This document shows, piece after piece, positions 1 through 7,895 of a stretch of 64,000 bases of DNA. Below the pieces are notes generated by a model. It had not been told where the DNA came from, made no database searches, and worked only from the letters and a program-made list of their open reading frames with translations. The stretch is from Firmicutes bacterium UBA2116 (GTDB lineage Bacteria; Bacillota; Clostridia; Tissierellales; Sedimentibacteraceae). The stretch is taken from the NCBI GenBank assembly GCA_002331025.1, contig DCYG01000009.1:28792-92791 (forward strand). Reading direction: 5' to 3'. The translations under genes and the position numbers were made by a program. Numbering within the stretch: the stretch's first letter is position 1; every line of letters begins with the position of its first letter.

Positions 1-1
1 G

Positions 2-505
2 TCCGACATGAATGACATGAATGGTAAAATGCAAAACGGCTTCGAAGAAGTACATTCTGAAATCAAAATAATTAAATCAGATATGAATAACATAAGCAGT
101 AAAATGCAAAATGGTTTTGATGAAGTACATTCCGAAATCAAAGTAATTAAATCAGATATGAATGACATAAGCGGTAAAATGCAAAATGGTTTTGATGAGG
201 TGCATTCCGAAATCAAAGTAATTAAATCAGATATGAATGACCTAAGCGGTAAAATGCAAAATGGTTTTGATGAAGTACATTCCGAAATCACGATTATGAA
301 ATCTGATATTAAGGACGTTAAAATGACTCTGGAAAACGAGACGAATAAAAATATCAGAATAATAGCCGAGGGACATCGTGATTTAAATAATAAACTGGAC
401 AATGTATTAAAAATTGAAAATGAAAAAGAATTATTACTTATAAGGTTAACAATCCTTGAAAACGAAGTTAATCGTATCAAAGCACGTCTTGATGAAATAG
501 CATGA
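2..505 (+). CDS. Tandem-repeat coiled-coil protein, 5' end outside window
   Basis: The reading frame is open to the left edge. The codons before the first ATG (position 8) read Ser-Asp and continue the repeat KSDMN, so the true start lies upstream and this is a 3' partial gene. The visible protein has four near-identical 25-residue units of the type MQNGFDEVHSEIKVIKSDMN followed by about 60 residues of heptad-rich sequence. It is charged, lacks cysteines, signal peptide and membrane segment, and is predicted to be a long coiled coil. I do not recognise a function. A cytoplasmic scaffold or structural protein is possible. The next gene runs convergently 12 bases away. Confidence 0.75.
   Translation, partial: SDMNDMNGKMQNGFEEVHSEIKIIKSDMNNISSKMQNGFDEVHSEIKVIKSDMNDISGKMQNGFDEVHSEIKVIKSDMNDLSGKMQNGFDEVHSEITIMKSDIKDVKMTLENETNKNIRIIAEGHRDLNNKLDNVLKIENEKELLLIRLTILENEVNRIKARLDEIA
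29..328 (+). repeat. Four 75-bp in-frame tandem repeats
   Basis: Units start near 29, 104, 179 and 254 and each encodes 25 residues beginning MQNGF. Units 2 to 4 are almost identical at DNA level, which points to recent expansion or gene conversion rather than old protein repetition. The array probably extends left of the window. Confidence 0.9.
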
Positions 506-517
506 TAAACGTGTGAC

Positions 518-1252
518 TTAAACAATCGGTATAATTGTGCCTAAATCTGTTATTTGCTCATTTGACGCTTCATTATATGTATAACCTGCAGACATGATAA
601 ATTCTTTTATTGTGTCTGCAATATTTTTGTCGCATATTTTTCCTGTTGATAAGAATGTTTTATCATCAATCAAGCCTGTACATCCGCCGATTAATCCATG
701 ATTGTAACCATTTAATAAGATAATCTCCGGATTTATATACAAACAATTTATATTGTATGATGTAAGTTTTTCATATATGGATGCATCTGATGTTAAGGCC
801 GTATTGTCGTTTAGGGCGGTTGTTGAGCATTTAGAATATCCCTGTGGTACATGAATGAATTCAATGCCTGCCTTTTCTAAATAATGCTTTAACACCTCAT
901 CTGTACGTTTAATATTGTGTACGGCATATTTTCCTATTCTTGCTGCATTGTATGGTATATCCCCGGGATAATTTTTACTTAGAGTTGTGCTGCCTTCAAT
1001 GAGTCTTATTCCGGTATTTTTTAAAGCAGTTTTGTAGTAGTCATATACATTTGGCGCAACTACAAAATTTTCATAATCTATGGGGTGTATGACCATATCG
1101 GGGTGTCCGTTTACGGGCTCCTGCAATTCATTACATTTAATTGTCTTGATAGGAATTATGTTTAATTTTTTTAAATAATTTATTATTTCATCACTTGCTC
1201 TGTAATCAATAATTACAAAGCGAGGTGAACATGGTAAAATGTACGGATTCAT
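518..1252 (-). CDS. GME-fold protein, DUF6873-like
   Basis: A 244-residue cytoplasmic protein with no signal peptide. It carries an HPDM motif near residues 50-53 and a GGCTG motif near residues 189-193, which resemble the DUF6873 family assigned to the guanidine-modifying-enzyme (amidinotransferase/arginine deiminase) fold. The conserved Cys near residue 191 sits earlier than the C-terminal nucleophile of true deiminases, so I would not assign a deiminase activity. The start has a good AAGGAG site. It is monocistronic and convergent with the coiled-coil gene. Family assignment is from memory of motifs; substrate unknown. Confidence 0.6.
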   Translation of the reverse strand: MNPYILPCSPRFVIIDYRASDEIINYLKKLNIIPIKTIKCNELQEPVNGHPDMVIHPIDYENFVVAPNVYDYYKTALKNTGIRLIEGSTTLSKNYPGDIPYNAARIGKYAVHNIKRTDEVLKHYLEKAGIEFIHVPQGYSKCSTTALNDNTALTSDASIYEKLTSYNINCLYINPEIILLNGYNHGLIGGCTGLIDDKTFLSTGKICDKNIADTIKEFIMSAGYTYNEASNEQITDLGTIIPIV

Positions 1253-1278
1253 AAAACTCCTTTTTACGGTTTGTCAAT

Positions 1279-1308
1279 GAGATTCTTCGCCTCAGGTTCA
1301 GAATGACA
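1279..1308. repeat. Dispersed repeat family A (GAGATTCTTCG...AGAATGACA)
   Basis: A single-arm copy of the short repeat that recurs at 36267-36343, 42807-42879, 48456-48528 and 61679-61790. It lies between two divergent genes. Confidence 0.7.
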
Positions 1309-1367
1309 ATTTTATTATATCATTTTCCCGAAATTTTTGGTATTATATATTTGATTGGAGGATGATT

Positions 1368-1712
1368 ATGGATAATTTACATTATATATTACAAATACGG
1401 TTGGCTAAAGAAGAAATATTTTTCGGACCGGGAGTCAGAACACTGCTTAAACTGACAAATGAATATGATTCGTTGAATGCCGCCTGCAAGCAAATGAATT
1501 TATCTTATACAAAGGCATTGAGAATGATAAAGGGAGCAGAAAAAAACCTCGGCTTTAAGCTTTTGGAAAGAAAAATAGGAGGCTTGGGAGGAGGAGGTTC
1601 GAGCTTAACTCAAAAATGTATTGAATTTTTAGAGAAATATGAAGCATATGAAAATGAAGTGAAAAACAAAGCCACCGAAATATTCGATGAATATTTCAAT
1701 GAATACCTTTAA
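1368..1712 (+). CDS. modE: ModE-like molybdate-responsive regulator (DNA-binding domain only)
   Basis: A 114-residue winged-helix protein of the ModE N-terminal type. It shows the LysR-like HTH (SLNAACKQMNLSYTKALRMI) and the diagnostic wing GGLGGGGSSLT. It lacks the C-terminal TOBE/Di-mop domains of E. coli ModE, so effector sensing must differ or rely on another protein. I chose the ATG at 1368: the GGAGG at 1357-1361 is 6 bases upstream, whereas the ATG at 1362 touches it. Its stop is three bases from the stop of the convergent modC. Two CGTTATA inverted repeats near modA and the MoeA-like gene are its likely targets. Confidence 0.85.
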   Translation: MDNLHYILQIRLAKEEIFFGPGVRTLLKLTNEYDSLNAACKQMNLSYTKALRMIKGAEKNLGFKLLERKIGGLGGGGSSLTQKCIEFLEKYEAYENEVKNKATEIFDEYFNEYL

Positions 1713-1715
1713 TGA

Positions 1716-2765
1716 TTATGTCAGCATGAATATCGATTCCTCGGGAATTTGCAAGAAAAGCTTGACATTATTTGTTCTGCTGTCCCACTCATTCTTTTTT
1801 ATTTTATAAATTAATTTTTTGCTGTTTTCCGAAGCTCTATTTTTAAAGGCTATGCTGTACTCAAACAGTTCATCTGTTATATTAATAATTTCGCAATCCA
1901 TAGTATTTGGGTCGTCATTATTATCTGCAATTTTAAAGCTATGAGCTTTGATCCCTACGTGCGTTATATTTTCAGGTATACTTTTTTCTGTTTGCAGCAC
2001 AATATCCCAATCATTAACGAAAATTTGTCCGGGAGAAATAATTCGGCACGGTGAAATATTGTTACAGCCGATTATCTTAGCAGCTTCAACCGTTCTTGGT
2101 TCATTAAATATAACCTTGGTATCCCCGTATATGATTGATTTACCTTTATTTAAAACTGCAAGGTTTTTACAAAATTTATAAACTTCATCTCTTTGATGCG
2201 TAACCATCAGCACATGACCCTTATACAGCTTTAAAAACTCAAAAACCTCTGTTTGAAGCTCCTCCTTCAGGTGCGAGTCCAATGCGGAAAATGGCTCGTC
2301 AAGCAATAATGCTTCCGGCTCATAGGCAAAAATACGTGCTAAGGCAACTCTTTGCTGCTGTCCCCCCGACAACTGGGACATGTATTTTCTTTCTAATCCG
2401 TCAAGATGAAACAATTCAAGCATCTTTCTTATTTTTATTTTCTTATCCTCTTTAGAGCTTTTTAAACCGCATGCTATGTTTTGCTCCGCAGTCATATTTG
2501 GAAACAACGCATAGCTTTGAAACAGATAACCTATTTTTCTGTCCTGAGGTTTTATATTAATATTTTTCTGGGAATCAAACAAAACCCTGTCGTTGAATAT
2601 TATCCGTCCTTCATCGGGAGTTTCCAAGCCGGCTATACATTTTAAGGTCATGCTTTTACCACTGCCCGAAGGACCTAATATACCAAAATAATCACCGTCG
2701 TTTTCAAAATTTACATCTAAATTAAAATCCCTGAACTTTTTCTTTATTGATACTGATAAACTCAT
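1716..2765 (-). CDS. modC: Molybdate/tungstate ABC transporter ATP-binding protein ModC
   Basis: A 349-residue cytoplasmic ATPase that powers oxyanion import with ModA and ModB. Walker A GPSGSGKS is at residues 31-38, the Q-loop is near residue 83, the signature LSGGQQQR is at 132-139 and Walker B LLLDEP at 153-158. The last 100 residues look like a regulatory TOBE/mop-type domain, though weakly conserved. The start ATG directly follows the modB stop codon (TAG-ATG), indicating translational coupling. It is the last gene of modABC and runs tail to tail with modE. Confidence 0.92.
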   Translation of the reverse strand: MSLSVSIKKKFRDFNLDVNFENDGDYFGILGPSGSGKSMTLKCIAGLETPDEGRIIFNDRVLFDSQKNINIKPQDRKIGYLFQSYALFPNMTAEQNIACGLKSSKEDKKIKIRKMLELFHLDGLERKYMSQLSGGQQQRVALARIFAYEPEALLLDEPFSALDSHLKEELQTEVFEFLKLYKGHVLMVTHQRDEVYKFCKNLAVLNKGKSIIYGDTKVIFNEPRTVEAAKIIGCNNISPCRIISPGQIFVNDWDIVLQTEKSIPENITHVGIKAHSFKIADNNDDPNTMDCEIINITDELFEYSIAFKNRASENSKKLIYKIKKNEWDSRTNNVKLFLQIPEESIFMLT

Positions 2766-3446
2766 CTACACACCTTTATTTGAATATTTATTTTGCTTCA
2801 TAATAAAATAGTTCATTAAAGACAGCACAACAAAGGACACTATGATAACCACCAATACATACGAGTAAGCACCCTCCATGTTACCAGAGGCAACCTCGGA
2901 ATATATGGCAAGAGGCAATGTCCTCGTTTTGTCGGCAATGTTTCCTGCTATCATGGCTGTTGCTCCAAATTCACCGAGACCTCTTGCAAAGGCCAGAATG
3001 CCGCCGGATGCTATACCCGGCAGAGCATTTGGCATTATAACTCTCCAGAATATTTTTCTTTCAGACATCCCCAGAGTTCTCCCTGCCAATATTAAATCCT
3101 CATCTACCTGTTCAAACGCTCCACGGGCAGAACGGTACATTAACGGAAAGGAAACGATAACGGCAGCAATAACTGTTGAGGTCCATGAAAACACTATTTT
3201 AACACTTAAAAATTCCAATAAAAACATCCCTACAGGTCTTTTGACGCCAAAAATAAACAACAGGAAAAATCCGACAACTGTCGGAGGCAAAACCAACGGT
3301 AACGTAAGAATTCCGTCTATTAAAATTTTTAATTTTCCGTACTTCATATCAGCAATTAATCTTGCAATGAAAATTCCAAGGAAAAATGTCACAATTATTG
3401 ATACGGAAGCTGTTTTTATTGAGATTAATATTGGAGATAAATTCAT
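2766..3446 (-). CDS. modB: Molybdate/tungstate ABC transporter permease ModB
   Basis: A 226-residue inner-membrane permease with about five transmembrane helices. The EAA loop that contacts ModC is visible around residues 140-165 (GRTLGMSERKIFWRVIMPNA). Length and composition match ModB. It lies between modA (9-base gap) and modC (no gap), so the three form one operon in the order A-B-C. Confidence 0.92.
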   Translation of the reverse strand: MNLSPILISIKTASVSIIVTFFLGIFIARLIADMKYGKLKILIDGILTLPLVLPPTVVGFFLLFIFGVKRPVGMFLLEFLSVKIVFSWTSTVIAAVIVSFPLMYRSARGAFEQVDEDLILAGRTLGMSERKIFWRVIMPNALPGIASGGILAFARGLGEFGATAMIAGNIADKTRTLPLAIYSEVASGNMEGAYSYVLVVIIVSFVVLSLMNYFIMKQNKYSNKGV

Positions 3447-3455
3447 ATAGGTTCC

Positions 3456-4229
3456 TTAATTCGGCTTAAAGCCATATTTTGCAAAAATTTCTTTTGCTTC
3501 GTCAGTTTGTAAAAATTCAACAAAGGATTTTGCGGAGTCCAATTTAGTCGTTGCTTTTATGATACCTACAGGATAAATTACCTTTGATACGCTTCCTTCT
3601 GGCGCTGCTAAAACTACCTCAACCTTATCATTAGAGGCTGCATCGGTTGCATAAACAATTCCTGTATCAGCACTCCCTTCTGCTACCCAGTTTAAAACCT
3701 CCGTAACATTGGTTCCTAAGCTTGATTTTACTGATACCTCATCCCATAAGTCTAAATTCTCAAATAACTCCTTGGCATATTGTCCAGCAGGAACACTTTC
3801 GGGATCGCCTACAGCAATAATTTCTGCATTCAGCATATCATCGAAATCTTTTATATTGTTTTCATTTCCCTTAGGCACTATAAGTACCAACTCGTTTTCC
3901 AATAAAGGTATGACAGAATTCTCAACGATCAAACCTTTTTCATTCAATGCATTCATTTGCTTTTCGGCAGCAGACATAAATACATCCACATCTGCTCCTT
4001 CCTCTATTTGCGCTTGCAGCTTACCCGAGCTGTCATATGTAGCATTAATTTTTATATTGGAATTCTTTCGTTCAAACATGGGAATCAAATCATTTTCCAT
4101 GCAATTTTTTAAGCTTGCAGCAGCTGAAACAAGTATTGTAGTATCCGATTCTACATCTTGTGTGTCACTACAACTAATTAAAAAAAGTGTTGAAATAATA
4201 ACTAAAAACAAACATAATCTTTTTTTCAT
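3456..4229 (-). CDS. modA: Molybdate/tungstate-binding lipoprotein ModA
   Basis: A 257-residue substrate-binding protein. A lipoprotein signal (MKKRLCLFLVI...LISC) ends in a lipobox with Cys20, so the mature protein is tethered outside the membrane. The body begins with VSAAASLKN, the oxyanion-binding segment typical of ModA, followed by the two-lobed periplasmic-binding fold. Sequence alone does not tell molybdate from tungstate. The nearby aldehyde ferredoxin oxidoreductase suggests tungstate may matter. First gene of modABC, preceded by a candidate ModE operator. Confidence 0.93.
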   Translation of the reverse strand: MKKRLCLFLVIISTLFLISCSDTQDVESDTTILVSAAASLKNCMENDLIPMFERKNSNIKINATYDSSGKLQAQIEEGADVDVFMSAAEKQMNALNEKGLIVENSVIPLLENELVLIVPKGNENNIKDFDDMLNAEIIAVGDPESVPAGQYAKELFENLDLWDEVSVKSSLGTNVTEVLNWVAEGSADTGIVYATDAASNDKVEVVLAAPEGSVSKVIYPVGIIKATTKLDSAKSFVEFLQTDEAKEIFAKYGFKPN

Positions 4230-4264
4230 TTTACAACTCCTCTTGTAATATTTTTTTATTTCAA

Positions 4265-4288
4265 CGTTATACTTAAAAAAATATAACG
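4265..4288 (-). promoter_or_regulatory. Candidate ModE operator before modA
   Basis: An inverted repeat CGTTATA (4265-4271), ten A/T-rich bases, then TATAACG (4282-4288). It sits between a TTGACT -35-like hexamer (minus strand, 4291-4296) and the modA start and overlaps the possible -10. The arms match the CGnTATA half-sites known for ModE. The same element with the same spacing is found at 5387-5410. Confidence 0.7.
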
Positions 4289-4296
4289 ATAGTCAA

Positions 4297-4319
4297 ACAA
4301 AACTCAACTTATATTGAGT
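4297..4319 (-). terminator. Rho-independent terminator after MoeA-like gene
   Basis: Minus-strand stem ACTCAA-TATAAG-TTGAGT followed by TTTTGTTT, 17 bases past the stop codon of the MoeA-like gene and just upstream of the modA promoter. Confidence 0.6.
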
Positions 4320-4335
4320 AGAGTTATTCTAATAT

Positions 4336-5364
4336 TTAGCAGCCTTTACCAAATCCGCAGTTAGGAAATGTGCAAATGTTACAATTTAAACACAAACCAC
4401 CCGGACCAAGCCTGCTTATATCAGATGAAGTTAATACCTCATCTGCCATTATTCGAGGCAATATTATATCAAAAATAGTTCGTTTAGAATACATCACACA
4501 ACCCGGAAGTCCTATGACGGGTATTTTTTTCTCACTGTAATAAGAAATTAAAAGCATAGCTCCCGGAAGAACAGGTGCACCATATGTTATAATTTCAGCT
4601 CCCATATTTTTTATGGCCCCCGGTGTTAAATCATCGGGGTCAACACTCATGCCTCCTGTACATACGACTATGTCTGCTCCTTTTTCTATAAAAGAAATAA
4701 TCGAAGCGGTAATTTCATCCTTATTATCATCAACTATTGTTTGCCCTAGTGTTTCGGAATCAAATTCATTAAATTTATCAATAACAACAGGGCCAAATGT
4801 GTCCTTTATTCTGCCTTTAAATACTTCAGAGCCGGTTGTTACTATACCTACCTTTTTATGTTTAAAGGGCTTTATTTCCATCAATGATTGATTCCCGCCG
4901 ACCTCTTTAGCTTTATTCATCTTTTCTTCGTCTATAATAAGTGGTATAACACGAGTTCCGGCCAGCTTATCTCCTTTTTTAACTGCCGTATTACCATGTC
5001 TTGCAGCAATCATAATATCTCCAAGACTGTTTAATTTATATAATTTTTCAATATCTAATTTAAATAAGCCATCAATTTCTGCAATTAATTCAATTTTTCC
5101 TTCTTTAACAGGGGTTGCTTTCATATAATCATTTTTGCATATATTACAAAGTATTTCTGCAGCTTCATTTTCATGCAGCATCCCCTCTTGTTTTTCCCAT
5201 ATATATAAATTTTCTTTACCTACAGATAACAACACAGGAATATCTTCTTTTTTAATTACATGACCCTTTTTAAAAACAATATCTTTTTTTACATCCTTAA
5301 TTATTTGTGTTATATCATGGCATAGGACATGACCAACTGCATCAACTGTTTTTATTAATTTCAT
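4336..5364 (-). CDS. MoeA/MogA-type molybdopterin-binding protein with Cys-rich tail
   Basis: A 342-residue protein. The central part (about 170-305) is a MoCF-biosynthesis (MogA/MoeA-like) domain with VGIVTTGSEVF and VVCTGGMSVDPDD, the molybdopterin-binding signatures. The N-terminal 160 residues resemble the MoeA lid region but are shorter than in classical MoeA (about 400 residues). The C-terminus ends in a cysteine cluster (CLNCNICTFPNCGFGKGC) that could bind a metal or Fe-S cluster. Such stand-alone proteins accompany Mo/W enzymes in Clostridia. A role in metal insertion or sensing for the adjacent aldehyde oxidoreductase is inference. A candidate ModE operator precedes it. Confidence 0.8.
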   Translation of the reverse strand: MKLIKTVDAVGHVLCHDITQIIKDVKKDIVFKKGHVIKKEDIPVLLSVGKENLYIWEKQEGMLHENEAAEILCNICKNDYMKATPVKEGKIELIAEIDGLFKLDIEKLYKLNSLGDIMIAARHGNTAVKKGDKLAGTRVIPLIIDEEKMNKAKEVGGNQSLMEIKPFKHKKVGIVTTGSEVFKGRIKDTFGPVVIDKFNEFDSETLGQTIVDDNKDEITASIISFIEKGADIVVCTGGMSVDPDDLTPGAIKNMGAEIITYGAPVLPGAMLLISYYSEKKIPVIGLPGCVMYSKRTIFDIILPRIMADEVLTSSDISRLGPGGLCLNCNICTFPNCGFGKGC

Positions 5365-5386
5365 ATTTTGTACTCCTTATTTATTT

Positions 5387-5410
5387 CGTTATATTTTAAA
5401 AAACATAACG
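5387..5410 (-). promoter_or_regulatory. Candidate ModE operator before MoeA-like gene
   Basis: CGTTATA (5387-5393), ten bases, then CATAACG (5404-5410): the same architecture as the modA element with one mismatch in the second arm. It lies 23 bases upstream of the MoeA-like start codon, so binding would block transcription. Confidence 0.65.
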
Positions 5411-5418
5411 AAAATATA

Positions 5419-5450
5419 AATAATAGAACAATGTACATTGTTCTATTATT
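5419..5450 (-). terminator. Perfect 32-bp palindrome after the MoaD-like gene
   Basis: A perfect inverted repeat centred on GTAC with arms AATAATAGAACAATGT. It lies 64 bases past the end of the ferredoxin-aldehyde oxidoreductase operon and just before the MoeA-like operator. It is AT-rich and the following T-run is weak, so a terminator is the first guess and a regulator binding site the alternative. Confidence 0.5.
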
Positions 5451-5513
5451 TATTATAAGCTACATTTCCATACGTTTCAATTCATTTTTGCTGACATCTT
5501 TCGATTGTTTTCA

Positions 5514-5720
5514 TTAACCTCCGGCTAACAGGTGAATCATCTTAACGTCATCTCCGTCATTAACAACGGTCGTAGCGTAATCTTCCTGCTCTATATGCTT
5601 GTCATTAACCTTAACGATGATTCTTGAGTATGAAAATTTCTTTATTTTCATGATATCTTCAACGGTCATTCCTTCTTCCCATTGAAAATCTCTGTTGTTT
5701 AACTTAATGATACGAATCAC
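5514..5720 (-). CDS. MoaD/ThiS-family sulfur-carrier protein
   Basis: A 68-residue ubiquitin-fold protein ending in the Gly-Gly tail (HLLAGG) that is thiocarboxylated to donate sulfur during molybdopterin synthesis. It is the third gene of the ferredoxin-aldehyde oxidoreductase operon, a common arrangement for tungstopterin enzymes. The start is odd: the only in-frame start after the upstream stop is the GTG at 5720, and it overlaps the AAGGAG site. A rare ATT/ATC start a few codons later would have normal spacing. No moaE or moaA is seen in the window. Confidence 0.85.
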   Translation of the reverse strand: MIRIIKLNNRDFQWEEGMTVEDIMKIKKFSYSRIIVKVNDKHIEQEDYATTVVNDGDDVKMIHLLAGG

Positions 5721-5729
5721 TCCTTGAAC

Positions 5730-7886
5730 TTACTGCAAATCTTTAATAACTTCTATCAATTCAGGTAATTCCATGTCCAGATATTTTAAATGCTCTAATT
5801 TAGGTACGGCGTTGGAATTCCATCCTCTTCTTTTGTAAACGGCATCCATCAGCAATTCATATTGATTTTCTCTGTACTTTCTGAGAACAGCCATTTTTTC
5901 TTCGGTTGATTTGCCTTCCGGATCGTATCCTACTTTTTCTTTTAATTGGCTGTCATATCTTTCCTGTCTTGATTCATATTCTTCCTTTGTAACCGGACCC
6001 ATTGAGCGGTACGGTGTTCTGTCATTGGCTCTTAAGCCCTTGCCCATTCTGATACAGAATATTTTCTGGAAGTTATATACTCTTTCGGATTCCTTAATCA
6101 TATCGGCAACGCTTAATTTTTTACCCGTAACACCGTAAACCACGTCTAAATAGTTTTGAACGTGTTCCGGAACTTTTGCAGGCTCCGAAGTATATTTATT
6201 ATCAGCCGGAACAATGTCATTCCAAGGCAGCTTACATAATCCGTACAGTCCGAACCATGTTCTGAACATCGGGAAGTAATGAAGTGCTTCTGCCTTATCT
6301 TCAAAGGTTGGAATCTGGTTGTTAACCATATCCATGAATATCAGCCACGCTTCATCGTGCTGAGGACCTTTGTTGGTCAGACCGTAGCCTCCTTGCTGTG
6401 CCAATGATTCTTTCGAACCGTATTCTGAATATTCCAAGCCTTTTTGTTCCATACCTATGTCAAATAAGAAATCAGGGTCCGCACCGTATTTTTCAGCAAA
6501 CAGCTTTTTCATCCTATTAATTCCCTGCCCTACCGTAACACCGAAACCTTCTCCTCTTGACATCTGATGTAACAATTCTGCTGTAGCTTCAAAGTTCCCG
6601 AAGTTTAATTCCATGCCGCCTGTTATTTCCTTGTTGATAATACCTCTTTCGTAGCATTCCATTGCAAATGCCGTTGCCGTACCAAAGGAAATAGTATCAA
6701 TTGCGTATGTGTCACAATAAAAGTTAAGTTCTAAAATTCCTTCCGGATCAAATATTGCACAGTTTGAACCTAGTCCCGCTGCATTTTCATACTCCGGTCC
6801 GTCAACAGTTACCTTTTGTCCCTTATATGGGCCTGTCTTTAATTCAAAGTTATCGGCTGCCTTTGCACACGCCATTGAACATCCATACCAGCATCCGTCC
6901 TGAACACCTTGAGTAATATATTTTTCTATAAACACAGTTGATTTTATATTTTGAGTATCAGGGTGCATACCATACTGATAGTTCATAACAGGAAGCAAAT
7001 CATACGCATCCATTACTTCTATTATGTTTGCTGTCCCTATTTTTCTCATGTTATTCTGCTTGCTGTCAAGGTCATGTATTTCCTTATGATACTTGATACC
7101 TGTCTTGTTTATTATGGCTTGATCAAAAGGATTATTTAAATCGCCTTTTACATTGCTGAATTTAACAATTAGCGCCTTTATTTTTTTATCTCTGAAAACT
7201 GTTCCTATTCCGCCCCTTCCTGCTTGCTTTAATCTCGTAACTTTTCTTCGAGGGTCATAAAATGTGAAGTTTAACAGTCCGAAGCGGGAATGCTCCGCAC
7301 CTGTACCTGCCGTAACAACAGCAACATTTCTTTTATCTGCCTCATTATCGGCATACATTTCCGTCAGCTGTTCACCTAATACGTGTCCGTCAACAGCTTC
7401 AAAAGGAGCTTCTTCTATTGTAACAACGCCTGTATTTCCATCTATACAAACTATTACATCCCTTTCTGCCTTGCCTTGTATTTCTAGAGCATCAAAGCCG
7501 GAGAATTTCAGTAAAGGACCAAAGAATCCGCCTACGTTTGAATCTATGGGGATATCCGTCAAAGGAGATAAGCTGCATACCAAGGATTTACCCGTACCCG
7601 CATATTGCGTAATACCGCAAACAGGACCGCCTGCTATTACTATTTCATTTTCAGGGTCATTCCATTTAGTTTCAGGTGTTACCGCATTCCACAGATACCA
7701 TAATCCAAAGCCCTTTCCGCCTACAAATTTATCCTTCATCATTTGTGTAACAGGCTTTTCCTTAATAGTATTATCAGAAACATTTACATATAATGTTCTG
7801 TTTGCATAACCCTTGTCTATTTTACCCAACTCATATTTATATTCTTTTAACAGTTTATGATTATTTTTTAAAGTTATTATATCCAT
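5730..7886 (-). CDS. aor: Aldehyde ferredoxin oxidoreductase family protein
   Basis: A 718-residue cytoplasmic tungsto/molybdopterin enzyme expected to oxidise an aldehyde to a carboxylate, or run the reverse, with ferredoxin. The N-terminal domain starts at about residue 25 and contains GGKGFG and GGPVCG segments. Cluster ligands appear as CWYGCSMAC near residues 333-341, with the fourth Cys in GLCKLPWND near 551. It is longer than Pyrococcus AOR (about 605 residues) because of an extra N-terminus and an extended C-terminus, so it belongs to a divergent subgroup and the substrate cannot be given. GGAGG precedes the ATG by five bases. It is flanked by a dedicated polyferredoxin and a MoaD-like protein. 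Confidence 0.9.
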   Translation of the reverse strand: MDIITLKNNHKLLKEYKYELGKIDKGYANRTLYVNVSDNTIKEKPVTQMMKDKFVGGKGFGLWYLWNAVTPETKWNDPENEIVIAGGPVCGITQYAGTGKSLVCSLSPLTDIPIDSNVGGFFGPLLKFSGFDALEIQGKAERDVIVCIDGNTGVVTIEEAPFEAVDGHVLGEQLTEMYADNEADKRNVAVVTAGTGAEHSRFGLLNFTFYDPRRKVTRLKQAGRGGIGTVFRDKKIKALIVKFSNVKGDLNNPFDQAIINKTGIKYHKEIHDLDSKQNNMRKIGTANIIEVMDAYDLLPVMNYQYGMHPDTQNIKSTVFIEKYITQGVQDGCWYGCSMACAKAADNFELKTGPYKGQKVTVDGPEYENAAGLGSNCAIFDPEGILELNFYCDTYAIDTISFGTATAFAMECYERGIINKEITGGMELNFGNFEATAELLHQMSRGEGFGVTVGQGINRMKKLFAEKYGADPDFLFDIGMEQKGLEYSEYGSKESLAQQGGYGLTNKGPQHDEAWLIFMDMVNNQIPTFEDKAEALHYFPMFRTWFGLYGLCKLPWNDIVPADNKYTSEPAKVPEHVQNYLDVVYGVTGKKLSVADMIKESERVYNFQKIFCIRMGKGLRANDRTPYRSMGPVTKEEYESRQERYDSQLKEKVGYDPEGKSTEEKMAVLRKYRENQYELLMDAVYKRRGWNSNAVPKLEHLKYLDMELPELIEVIKDLQ

Positions 7887-7895
7887 AGCGTCCTC

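Noticed and set aside
29..328. CRISPR-like array
   Set aside because: The units are contiguous, in frame and code for a coiled coil; there are no spacers and no cas genes.
2878..3450. 190-codon ORF antisense to modB
   Set aside because: It mirrors the codon structure of modB, has no ribosome site and no family resemblance.
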